DNA from: Ottelia alismoides
Taxonomy: Eukaryota > Streptophyta > Magnoliopsida > Alismatales > Hydrocharitaceae
Reading direction: 5' to 3'
Assembly (NCBI GenBank): GCA_037367405.1
Contig: JAZKJV010003370.1
Span: 744,001-808,000, forward strand
DNA length: 64,000 nt
The number at the start of each line of letters is the position of its first letter. Within the stretch, counting starts at the first letter, position 1. Positions 24,505 to 33,019 of this stretch are shown piece after piece. The notes below the pieces were generated by a model, which did no database searches, had not been told where the DNA came from, and saw only the letters and a list, made by a program, of their open reading frames with translations. Position numbers and translations under genes: made by a program.

Positions 24505-24537
24505 GACATGTGGCAGCTCCTGGAGCCGCCACATGTC
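24505..24537. repeat. 33-base palindrome near the U3/R border
   Basis: Arms GACATGTGGC and GCCACATGTC pair perfectly. An inner GGAGC/GCTCC and CTCC/GGAG can form alternatives. Copies lie at 33865-33900 (one arm shortened) and 54935-54967 in NA-B (one mismatch). Confidence 0.85.
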
Positions 24538-25161
24538 ACACCCTTTTTTATCATTTTATTAATTTCAGATTTTATTATTTTTATTATTATTTATTTTTAA
24601 TAATTATTTATTTACATTATTTATTTATTTTAATTTATTTTAATTTTTATTTATTAGTTTATTATTTTACCTTTATTTTCTCATCTTTATTTTTAGTAGC
24701 CTACTTTTATTATTTTATTATTTTATTTATTCATCTTTTTACTTCTTCTCCTTGTCTTCCACTCCAAGCCACCACCTCCTCCATTTTCTCCATCTTCTCC
24801 ACTCACTTTCTAATTCCCTTCCCTTCCTTTTTATTCCACTCGCCCTCTCCATTTTTCATCATCCGCCATTTGGAAGAAAAAGTAACTATAGCTCCGCCCC
24901 AATCTCGGTGAAAGCGAGGTCATGTTCTTGTCGAGCGACGACGGTGAAATTCATCTCGGCGTGATCCGCAGAGACATCCGCGTCTCAGCTCTCATCCGAG
25001 CAGCTGTTGAGTCTCGTCGTGTGCGCCCACGACTCGAGGCGACGACGGAATCTGCATGACGCGGCTCCACGAACCGCACATAAGTACTCAATCTTTTCTT
25101 GTCAATTTTTTTATCTAACAAATTTCCTTCCTTGTTTTATCATCATCACATAAAAATTACA

Positions 25162-25218
25162 TTACCACCATCATCACCACCATCATCACCATCATCAAAT
25201 CGCCATCACCATCACCAA
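25162..25218 (+). repeat. CAC/CAT trinucleotide array in the LTR
   Basis: Runs of CAT and CAC codon-like triplets. The same array occurs at 34531-34588 in the 3' LTR and, as its complement, at 62850-62930 in the Ath-5 LTR, always just upstream of the GC-rich block. Confidence 0.8.
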
Positions 25219-27102
25219 ACCACCGGTTCATTTCAATTCATAAACATTTTTGTTCATGTTTACATTAAAAAAATTACAACAACAAAAAAAATTGCAAACA
25301 AAAAAAGCAAAAAAAAGTTGCAGGTCCACTATGGCCAGCCACGCAGCCACCAGCCCCTGGCCACTCCGCCGGTGCACCTCCTCCTCGCGCGCATGCCGGT
25401 GCCACCTCGCCACCCGTAGGTGTTGCTCCCAACCGCCTCGCCGCAGCACGGCCCTACGCCTCTGCGCGCAGCTGGGCGCCGCCCAGCACCACCACCCGCG
25501 CACAGCTGCACGCTACTCCTCCACCGCCTGCCCAACGCGTAGCGCCCAACTCGCCGCCTCAGCCGCGGTGCTCGGCCGCCTCCCGCGCCGTGCACCCCAC
25601 CGGCCAGAGCAACGCCACGCCTCCCCTGCGCGATCCGCTGCGAACAGCCATCGCATGCGCGCGGAGCTCGCGCCACCGCCTGTGCGCGGAGCTCGTGCTG
25701 CTCACGCCACCGCATCGGCCACCTCCGCCCTCCTTCGCGGGCGCGCCTCCCGCACACCTCCTCCGCCATCCCGTGCGCCATCGACACCGACGCCGCCGCT
25801 GCCCTTGTGCGCAAGGCTCTTGTGCCCTAGCCGTCCATGCCTGTGCCTAACTTGCACGAGAAGAAAAACAAAAGGTTCATTTGCCTTTTTTATTTTTTTG
25901 AAAATTGCAATAGCACTCCTTTCAGTTTCAGTAATTACAAAGGTGCCCTTAGGCACAGTTGTTTGTTTATTATTTCATTTTCAGTATTGCATTGACACCC
26001 CTGGCTTCTCATGAACATTTGGACCTCAAAATAGCATCATTTATTCCAATGAAAAATATCATGTTGTAGAGCACCTAATTCTTTATCGTGTGGCTATTTG
26101 TTTGTATTTTTGTGAGCATCCAATTATTTATTAAAATTCAGAGATTGAAAATCGGTGAAATTTTACCCATTTACGCTCTGAAATTTGCACAAGCTTATTT
26201 ATTGCTCCACAAATTGTGAAAAACATGTGAATGATGCCTCTAAGTGTAATTTAATTACAACCTATATTTCGTCCAATTCAGAATTGTCTTGTGCATAAAA
26301 TAAATTCCTTAGTAATTTAGGCAATTGATTTTTAATTAATTCCACGAATAAGATTTTTTAGAAATTTCAACTCTCATGTATTCCTTATTAAAACATCTAT
26401 TTGAGATAAATAGCTCCTTGGATAATTCGATTATTGGATTTATTAGGAATTAAATACCTGCAGTCGCTCTATTTTCAGTAAATAATTTATAAAAAAATCA
26501 TAAAGTGTCTAAAAAATCTAAAAAAATTAGTATAGCTTCATTTCATCATATTTAACTTTCAGTCAATTTTTCATAATTTTTGCTTATCATTTTCACGAAA
26601 AAATGCATAAAATCCCAAAAAAGTTTGCATTTTTCATTTGTGCACTTTAAATCTAAAAATTCCAAAAAAATCCATTTTGCATTCGTTGGTGTATTAGGTT
26701 TACAGGAAAAATATAATTTGGTCAATTTGGATTAATTTAATATAATTTGGTCAATTTGGATTAATTTTAGATTTAAATTAAATTAGGCTATGTTGTTGAT
26801 TTTCTTAATAACCTAGTGCATTCGCATCATTGCATTTGGTATTTTATTGCATAAAAATTTACAAAAAAATCCCACTTGGAAAACCGTAATCTAATCACTC
26901 TAACTTGATCTCGAGTTGTTTCTTTGCCTCCTTGAGTCGACCCTGGGGCTTGCCCAGGCTAAATAAACATAAAATCGCACGTTAATTCATTCGACGATTA
27001 ATCGAGTCGTACGGTTAATTTTTGATCGACGCGGATCTATCCGACTGCAACAAAACAATTAATTCGACACCATTAACAAGGGTAGATCCGCGACCCGTCA
27101 AA

Positions 27103-27120
27103 TGGCACCGTAGCTGGGGA
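27103..27120 (+). promoter_or_regulatory. Primer-binding site, tRNA-Asp type (NA-A)
   Basis: TGGCACCGTAGCTGGGGA begins two bases after the LTR end. It differs by a few bases from the site in NA-B and from the TGGCGCCGTTG-type site usual in Athila/Tat elements, which use tRNA-Asp. It primes minus-strand DNA synthesis. Confidence 0.85.
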
Positions 27121-28539
27121 GGCAAACGGCTTAGGATCATTTTAGAAAATTAGATTTAGGTTTTCCAGTCACTCAGGTAGTCTGATCCCCGAACCACCTT
27201 GTAATTATTCCATTTTTTCTTAATTATTTTTTTATTTTTTATTTTATTTTTTATTCTCTCTTTCTAACATTTTTATATCTTTTTGTGCGAGGGTCCGGTG
27301 GACTTGGAGCGGCTTTCTTGAAGTCGACGCATCTCGAATTGCATCGGAGGCCGATGATTCGTGGATCAAGTCGGTTGTTGAGACGCCAGAAAGATTTTCG
27401 TTTTTCTAATTTGTAAAAAAAAGTGTCTGCATTTTCAGCGGTTTCCGTTTGGGTTCTCGCATGTGTAAACATAGTGGAACCGTGTCCCTGTGTGCTATGT
27501 GGATTGAATTTTAGAGTAGGCTTACACTAGCGGCTCCTCAAACCACTCTAGGATTTGCTTGTGCTCGTATTTCTTTAGGACCACACGTTGCACTTAAAAG
27601 ACGTACTTAGACCACAGATTTAGTCAAATCAAACCTGTGCTTCACTCGCTAATAGAACTGCCTGTCTAGGATTGGATTTTATCGTCTGCATTTGCATGTA
27701 GTATAAAAGCTTTCAATTTTGTTTTGCATCCTGCGTAAAAGCAAAGGGATCACTGTAAGTATTCTTCACTCAGCATAAGCATCATCGATTTTTGTGCATC
27801 GGCTTTTCTCGATTTCTCTCTCTTGATTTTACAAACTTAAGTAAAAGGAAATTGGGACTGGATGATAGGCGTGTTATATGGATTGGACTAAATCAGTGAT
27901 AACTTAACTTAAAATCGGGACTGCTAACATTATTGACCAAAAAAATTGACTAAAATTAACCCTTGTTTGCGGGAGATTAACCCTGACCTTGTTTTCAAGC
28001 TGAGTGAGGGTACTTGAGTGTATGTGAACTCCTTAAGGCAGAGCCCAAATCCCCGCCTTCCATATCACGTTCCGACTGATCCTAGCAAATATCACAAGTA
28101 GCCTCCGCCTATCTCAGGTAGATAGGGGCAAAATTGCGGTACTTCGTGATAAGTTGCCAGTAACCCCCCGGGGTGAAGTTCCGGCCTTGTCAGCCTCCGC
28201 CTGCTTGCAGGTAGATAGGGGCAGGTCTTTGAATCCATCAACTTGGGATAGGAGCGAAGAAAGGAAGGACCGCTGGTATCTTAGGCGACAGGTTAAATAG
28301 GGAAGACGCATCCGGCTTTGAGCCGACTTCCCTATAGGCCACGTAACCTTTGCTATTTGCTTGAAAATCACACTTAAAATCAATCAGACTAATCGGACTC
28401 GATTTCGGCTCCTTCACCATGTTGAGTGTGAACTCAGGGTTTGCTCTTGCGTTTGTCTTTGAGTCTGTCCGTGTGTGTTATCTTGTGTAATTGCATGTTT
28501 TCTACCTCAATCTTCTTACATTCACCTTTCCTCTTCAAA
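27121..28539 (+). other. Leader between primer site and ORF1 (NA-A)
   Basis: About 1.4 kb, non-coding, matching the NA-B leader (48225-49693) along its length and, more loosely, the Ath-4 leader. This is where dimerisation and packaging signals of LTR elements usually lie. It contains tandem hairpins at 28099-28222. Open frames inside are short and not shared with NA-B. Confidence 0.7.
28099..28222 (+). repeat. Tandem leader hairpins (NA-A)
   Basis: Two copies (28099-28129 and 28191-28222) of AGCCTCCGCCT...AGGTAGATAGGGGC, with a decayed copy between (28158-28185). The first has arms CCTATCT/AGATAGG and the second CCTGC/GCAGG. NA-B has three copies. Confidence 0.8.
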
Positions 28540-29373
28540 ATGTCGAGATATTGGTCCCCATACCCTGTGACCTCTGGTCAATCCTCCTCGACCATATACC
28601 GTTCATTTTCGCCTCCTCCTCCTTCTTCCATGTATTCTCCGCCATCCACGGGAGACCCTTACCCGTGGTCGGTTCCACCTCAACATGATTATGAAGTCAG
28701 AACTTCGATTGACTTCTCCATTTCTTCGTATTTCTCACCTACTCCATATTCTAACGCTCCGGATCCACTTCCATCTTGGGCTGACTGTGCTTATTCTCGA
28801 GAGTTTGCAGGAATCAAAGAATTGAATGAAGAGCAAGCCACTACTAAGATAGATGATTGGCAAAAATATATGCCCCCACATACTTCATTCTCACCTCAAG
28901 TAGGGACCACACAACAATTTACATATACGCATCCCGACTTGACCTTAGGGCATAACATGGTCGATCGAACAACTCGAATGGAGAGGCATGCACATCATGA
29001 TCACCCAGACTTGATTGACTTTAGTGATCAAGCCTCCATTAACCAGCCTTCATTCGAAGAGCCTATACATTCACAAGATTGGACTCATGACCTAGACTTA
29101 TCAGTCCATGTTTCATTGACTCCATCATATGAGGCTCCGACCAATATTTGCCATTTGGATAGTCCATACCTGACCCAACATAACATGCCAGAGTCTAGGT
29201 ATGTTGAGTATGAGACCCCAACATCTCAGCAGTCTCCTCCAATTGAGCAGAACTCTCCCATGATTTGTCATGAGAACATTTTGGAGGATGACATTTTCAG
29301 ACTTATTGAGAAAAATGAAATATTAGGTTACAAGTTGAGAGATGTCATGGAAATATTGCCAGCTTGGAAATGA
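28540..29373 (+). CDS. NA-A ORF1, Pro/Ser-rich protein
   Basis: Predicted protein of 277 residues from ATG 28540. I chose this start because NA-B has ATG-TCG-x-x-x-TAT-TGG at the same place. An earlier in-frame ATG lies at 28495. The N-terminal 60 residues are rich in Ser, Pro and Tyr. The middle is acidic with DHPDLIDFSDQASINQPSFEE. A block MVDRTTRMER resembles the gag-like region of Ath-3 and Ath-5. The C-terminus (about residues 245-275) looks helical with alternating charges. No capsid domain, zinc knuckle, signal peptide or membrane segment. The last codons differ from NA-B because of a short deletion near 29358, so the protein is probably truncated by 60 or so residues. Role unknown; position suggests a gag-like, RNA-binding or particle function. 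Confidence 0.6.
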   Translation: MSRYWSPYPVTSGQSSSTIYRSFSPPPPSSMYSPPSTGDPYPWSVPPQHDYEVRTSIDFSISSYFSPTPYSNAPDPLPSWADCAYSREFAGIKELNEEQATTKIDDWQKYMPPHTSFSPQVGTTQQFTYTHPDLTLGHNMVDRTTRMERHAHHDHPDLIDFSDQASINQPSFEEPIHSQDWTHDLDLSVHVSLTPSYEAPTNICHLDSPYLTQHNMPESRYVEYETPTSQQSPPIEQNSPMICHENILEDDIFRLIEKNEILGYKLRDVMEILPAWK

Positions 29374-29681
29374 AAGTGGAAAAGGACATGAGTAGTTTTG
29401 ACGTTGAAAACAGAGCAAGCATTAGGGGATCCACACATCGTGTACAGCTGGAGTCTATTCTATCTCCCTCTTCTACTAACTCCTTGCCTTCCAATCTTGA
29501 GTCTGATCATTCATCTATCCAAAACAACAAAAAAATTGAAAAATAAAAAAATCACATAAAAATTGAAAATGAAAAAGACCTAAAAAATTTGGATCCTGCC
29601 CTAAGGGTAGTACTCGATGAAGAACTGATTTTTAATCTTGCCTTAATAAAGGCCATAGATCACTTTCCCGACCTCAAATGA
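29364..29681 (+). pseudogene. NA-A ORF1 C-terminal part, out of frame
   Basis: Continues the ORF1 protein in another frame: KVEKDMSSFDVENRAS and LESILSPSSTNSLP have counterparts in the longer NA-B frame. After a stop at 29544-29546, a stretch reading LRVVLDEELIFNLALIKAI runs up to TGA at 29679-29681, directly joined to ORF2. NA-B has the same TGA. Confidence 0.6.
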
Positions 29682-29699
29682 TTTGTGAGAAGTAAATTG

Positions 29700-30515
29700 A
29701 TGCCCAAGAGGTCGGGCAATAAGAGGACAAGGACTGAAAGACACATAGTGTCTATGGCCACCTCCTTAGTGATAGGGAGAAAGACCAAGAGCCGCAGAGT
29801 GAAGCGGTTGCCCCGGATTCAATGTGAAATCAAAGACACCATCTTTACCCATGCAAGAATCGATGATGACTCACCGATAAATATCCTCCCGGCCTCTGTG
29901 TTTGAAAAGCTCAAACTCAGGCCACTTAGGAAGTCGAAAGAGATCGTTCAACTAGCTGATCGGTCCATTAAACGGTCGAGAGGAAATATTTCAGTCATCG
30001 TTACTTTCCAAGGAGCTCTACTCCAGGTGGACTTCATTATCATTGACATTGAGCACCGAGGAGAGTTCTCCCAATCTCCGATTATTCTCGGGAAGCCGTT
30101 TTTAGCCTTGGCTAAGGCGACTATAGACTGCGAGACTCGGGAAATCAATTTTACAGCATTGGGAGCGCTTCGACCTCATCCCTTCTTTGATAAACTTTAC
30201 TCTAAGGTGACCCGCACATCCGCTGACAGTCGTGACCATCGAGAGGAAGATGAGTCCCATCTCTCTACTACACCTGAGAGACCGATTGTCCGGACGACCG
30301 TTGGTTCAGAGACTCCCTACACCTACACTTCATCAACTGCTTGCACCACCACCGTGACAACTTCTAAGGAGGACTCACGACCAGAAGCTATCATTGAGTC
30401 AGACATGACCTTTGTGGATTGCCTTGATCATTTTGATGATCCGACACAAGAGCCCAATAATGTCAAGCCAACTGAGATCACTAGCACCTTCTCGAGATGC
30501 GTGCTGACCCTTTAG
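29700..30515 (+). CDS. NA-A ORF2, retropepsin-like protein with altered active site
   Basis: Predicted 271 residues from ATG 29700 (the open frame starts at GTG 29685). Residues about 1-50 are strongly basic (KRSGNKRTRTERH, GRKTKSRRVKR). A gypsy protease fold follows: the active-site strand reads ARIDDDSPINILPASVFEKL, then VQLADRSIKRSRGNISVIV, VDFIIIDIE and SPIILGKPFLALAKATIDC. In relatives the first block carries D-S/N/T-G; here it is D-D-D, so the glycine and the small polar residue are gone. The rest of the fold is well kept. The C-terminal part is Thr/Ser/Glu-rich. It stops at TAG 30513-30515 where NA-B has CAG, so the protein once extended about 170 residues further. It is either a dead protease or a structural or binding protein using the fold. 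Confidence 0.65.
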   Translation: MPKRSGNKRTRTERHIVSMATSLVIGRKTKSRRVKRLPRIQCEIKDTIFTHARIDDDSPINILPASVFEKLKLRPLRKSKEIVQLADRSIKRSRGNISVIVTFQGALLQVDFIIIDIEHRGEFSQSPIILGKPFLALAKATIDCETREINFTALGALRPHPFFDKLYSKVTRTSADSRDHREEDESHLSTTPERPIVRTTVGSETPYTYTSSTACTTTVTTSKEDSRPEAIIESDMTFVDCLDHFDDPTQEPNNVKPTEITSTFSRCVLTL

Positions 30516-31019
30516 GAATATACTAATCTATATGGTGACTCGTCTGATGAGGAACCCATGGTCAGCACCACACCACGTCTCAAACCTTCAAAGGAAACAA
30601 CCATGATAAAACTGACTCCACATAAAAATACGGTTGCCTTCTCTTCTAGTCGGCTATCTAGTGAGAGGAAGTCGAGAATTGATTCCTCGAGATGTTCCCC
30701 CGAACCTCTCAAGGCGTGTCGCTCTCATCTCCCTCTCAATGATTCAGGTTCTAGAAAACCGACTAAGAAAATTTCCTTCAACATTTCGGAGAAGGAAGTT
30801 TCAGAGGAATCCTCATCGGGCCCGAACTAGGTGATTTATATGAGTGAGCTCAGTTCGACTGTTCTTAAGCCGTATCTAAGCAAGCAGCCATGTGTCGACC
30901 CGCGTTGGACGATCCCTTCACCTCACTACTATTCATCTGAGGACGATTCCGACAGCGACATACTTGTACATTACCCACCTCCTCGCTCCCGCAAGAAGGT
31001 TCGTCCCAAACCTTCTTGA
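30516..31019 (+). pseudogene. NA-A ORF2 C-terminal tail
   Basis: In frame with ORF2 behind the TAG. Ser-rich stretches (SSSRLSSERKSRIDSSRC), a second stop (TAG near 30828, a Lys codon in NA-B), then an acidic patch SSEDDSDSDI and a basic end PPPRSRKKVRPKPS before TGA 31017-31019. The tail is recognisable in NA-B through the same final residues. No known domain. Confidence 0.6.
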
Positions 31020-31114
31020 TCCCTGTATATTCTCAGTTCTCCTTGTATATATTTTCCATTCCTCCCTAGTGATTCGAATCACTCGCCCCAGCTCCATATC
31101 ATTTCATTTTATGG

Positions 31115-31519
31115 CTATACTTAGGATGACCAGATCCTAAGTATAGGGGGGAGAGTGACCCGAGTCTCTTGATCATTCTATGTACATTCTTCAGATCCCA
31201 TCGGTTCTTACACTCACTCTTGTCTTATACTTAGGCTGACCAGAGCCTAGGTATAGGGGGGACCGATGCCCGCTGTGTATATACTCCTCCATTTCCCTTT
31301 TTAACCTCGCTCGCACCATTTTTGATCTTCTTCTAAACTTAGGTTGTCAGAGCCTAAGTATAGGGGGACGGAGCGACTTCTATACATTTTGTTTTTTAGC
31401 TCTCCTACGCATAGCACGAGCTATGTCTTTTTCCTCGCTTTTCGTGCTCTGAGGACATAGCACACGCTAAGTATAGGGGGGCGTGTATATATTGCATATA
31501 TACTTTACCCATAGCTCGT
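31115..31519 (+). repeat. Hairpin tract with PPT-like repeats (NA-A)
   Basis: Module 1 (31115-31151): arms CTATACTTAGGAT/ATCCTAAGTATAG, then six G. Module 2 (31224-31261): TATACTTAGGCT/AGCCTAGGTATA, then six G. Module 3 (31333-31367): AACTTAGG/CCTAAGT, then five G. Module 4 (31405-31519): GCTATGTC (31420-31427) can pair with GACATAGC (31454-31461). The overlapping ACGAGCTATG (31416-31425) can pair with CATAGCTCGT (31510-31519). Between them lie CTAAGTATAGGGGGG and a palindrome GTATATAT...ATATATAC (31484-31502). Confidence 0.85.
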
Positions 31520-33000
31520 ACTTTCGCGAATTTTCGCGTACTTTTTTAATATATTATGCAATAATTACATGTGGGTAAAAAATTGAAAAAAAAATGTTTT
31601 GTATAATACTTGTAAATCTTTTGTAAAAATTGAAAAAAATTGAAAAAAAAAGGTTTATAAAATACATGTATATTTGTATATTGTATAACACTTGTATAAT
31701 TTGTATAATACTTATAAAACTCTTGTAAATTGTTGTAACATAGGAGGTATACCAAACTTTTGAAAAAAAAACAAAACAAAAAACAAAACAAAACAGAAAA
31801 ACAAAAAATAGGCTTATTATTTACTCTTTCAAATCATCCTTGCATTTCAAAAAAAAGAAAAAGAAAAAAAGTCTTGCATTTCATTCATAGCATGTCATCT
31901 GCACCTCATCTGCATATCTTGCATATGCAAGGTGAAAAGCTAGTGGGTTCTGAACCAAGTTATGAGTAGATATTGAGGATGGACTTGATTTGATCTTAAT
32001 CCACCTAATTTCAGGGGAACTTTATAGGAACTATAGTTAAGATTTCTCAGGTCAAGTGACTTAATTCTTGGAGTCCGCAAGTCTATGTTCACATGTCATC
32101 TTGATTAGTCTAAGTAGAATATCTCGTGCACACGCATGATTCTTTTAGATAATGACCTAACTTGGACAAGCACAATGCACGTAGATCTTCATTGATGAGG
32201 TGGTGAGGAGGTAGAATCCTTTAGCTTGGAGTAGCACACAGGTGGAAACATATGTCCTCCTCTAGGGAGGGTAGTGCATCTCAACCTAGTCTGGTGGTGT
32301 TGACATCTAAGGACGGGATGTTGTGGGTTGCAATAATGCTACAAAAGAGGGATAGTCTACTGGCTCAAGAGGAAAAACTCCTGATGTACATGCTGCACCT
32401 TGTATATAGTTCAAAAAAAAGAGAAAAAAAGAAAAAATGCAAGAACTCCAAAAAAATCAGACAGGTCCAAGTGAAAAAAAACCTGTCAGAGTATGTATAT
32501 TAGCAAAGAAAATGCAGCTGGATGACTTGGCTACACTGGTCAGGCATCCCGGGATAGGTAGCTACACTGGCTACCATCCATTCTTTTCTCTACCCTCTCC
32601 TCTTGAGCTGGTTGCACTTGAACTTAGAAGGGAATACCCCACTCCTCGAGGAAAGAGTTACTGGACCGGGTTATTTGAGTTACTTTATTAGAAGAGGCTG
32701 GTTCTGAGCCATTTCTGATGTGGAGAGCTATTTTAAACTTACACAGTACAAGTAAGAATCATAGTCATCAGAAATTTACGTTTAAGGATTTGTTCTGACA
32801 TGATTGTTGAGGCATCTTGAATAGAAGACTTGTGGAACTTGAAGTCTGTTAGGTCTTAAGTTCAGATCCCAATAAAGTTCCGTCACACAATTAATCCAAA
32901 GGTCGACTTAAGCTCAATTTTCAACTTTTGTTCATGACCTTGGTATGGAACCCAATCTCATTTCACTCTTGCATTTCATTTTAGTTGCTTGGGGACGAGT
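31520..33000 (+). other. Non-coding 3' tract of NA-A
   Basis: AT-rich to about 31860, then about 1.1 kb shared at nucleotide level with NA-B (53050-54150) and more loosely with Ath-1 and Ath-2. Short frames at 32252-32503 and 32437-32691 have partial counterparts in NA-B only where the DNA is nearly identical. I do not regard them as genes. Confidence 0.6.
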
Positions 33001-33019
33001 AAGTTTTAAGTATAGGGGG
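33001..33019 (+). promoter_or_regulatory. Polypurine tract of NA-A
   Basis: AAGTTTTAAGTATAGGGGG directly before the LTR start TGATGAATC. It carries the same AAGTATAGGGGG that ends each upstream hairpin. Confidence 0.85.

Larger units (their letters stand above)
23857..27100 (+). mobile_element. NA-A 5' LTR (without its first part)
   Basis: Pairs with 33220-36407. It contains an AT-rich U3 with the motif TTTCATTAAAATCGGAGC at 24098, two large palindromes, a T-rich tract, a CT-rich probable transcript start near 24740, a GC-rich block (25320-25860), three TTGCA...CCC-like phrases (25900-26002) and a U5 end CGTCA at 27100. Open frames of 254 and 161 codons on opposite strands in the GC-rich block look composition-driven. 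Confidence 0.85.

Noticed and set aside
25228..26014. Long overlapping open frames (up to 254 codons) on both strands in the GC-rich LTR block, with counterparts at 34466-35248 and 62247-62758
   Set aside because: Several frames on both strands are open at once, which is expected for GC-rich sequence with few stops. The predicted proteins are low-complexity Arg/Ala/Pro/His, and the block lies inside LTRs.
28099..28222. Possible CRISPR-like repeat array
   Set aside because: Only two or three imperfect copies with uneven spacing, in a plant retrotransposon leader; explained better as tandem hairpins.
32252..32691. Two frames in the NA-A 3' tract
   Set aside because: Only partly open in NA-B and absent in Ath-1, although the DNA is conserved; not constrained as protein.
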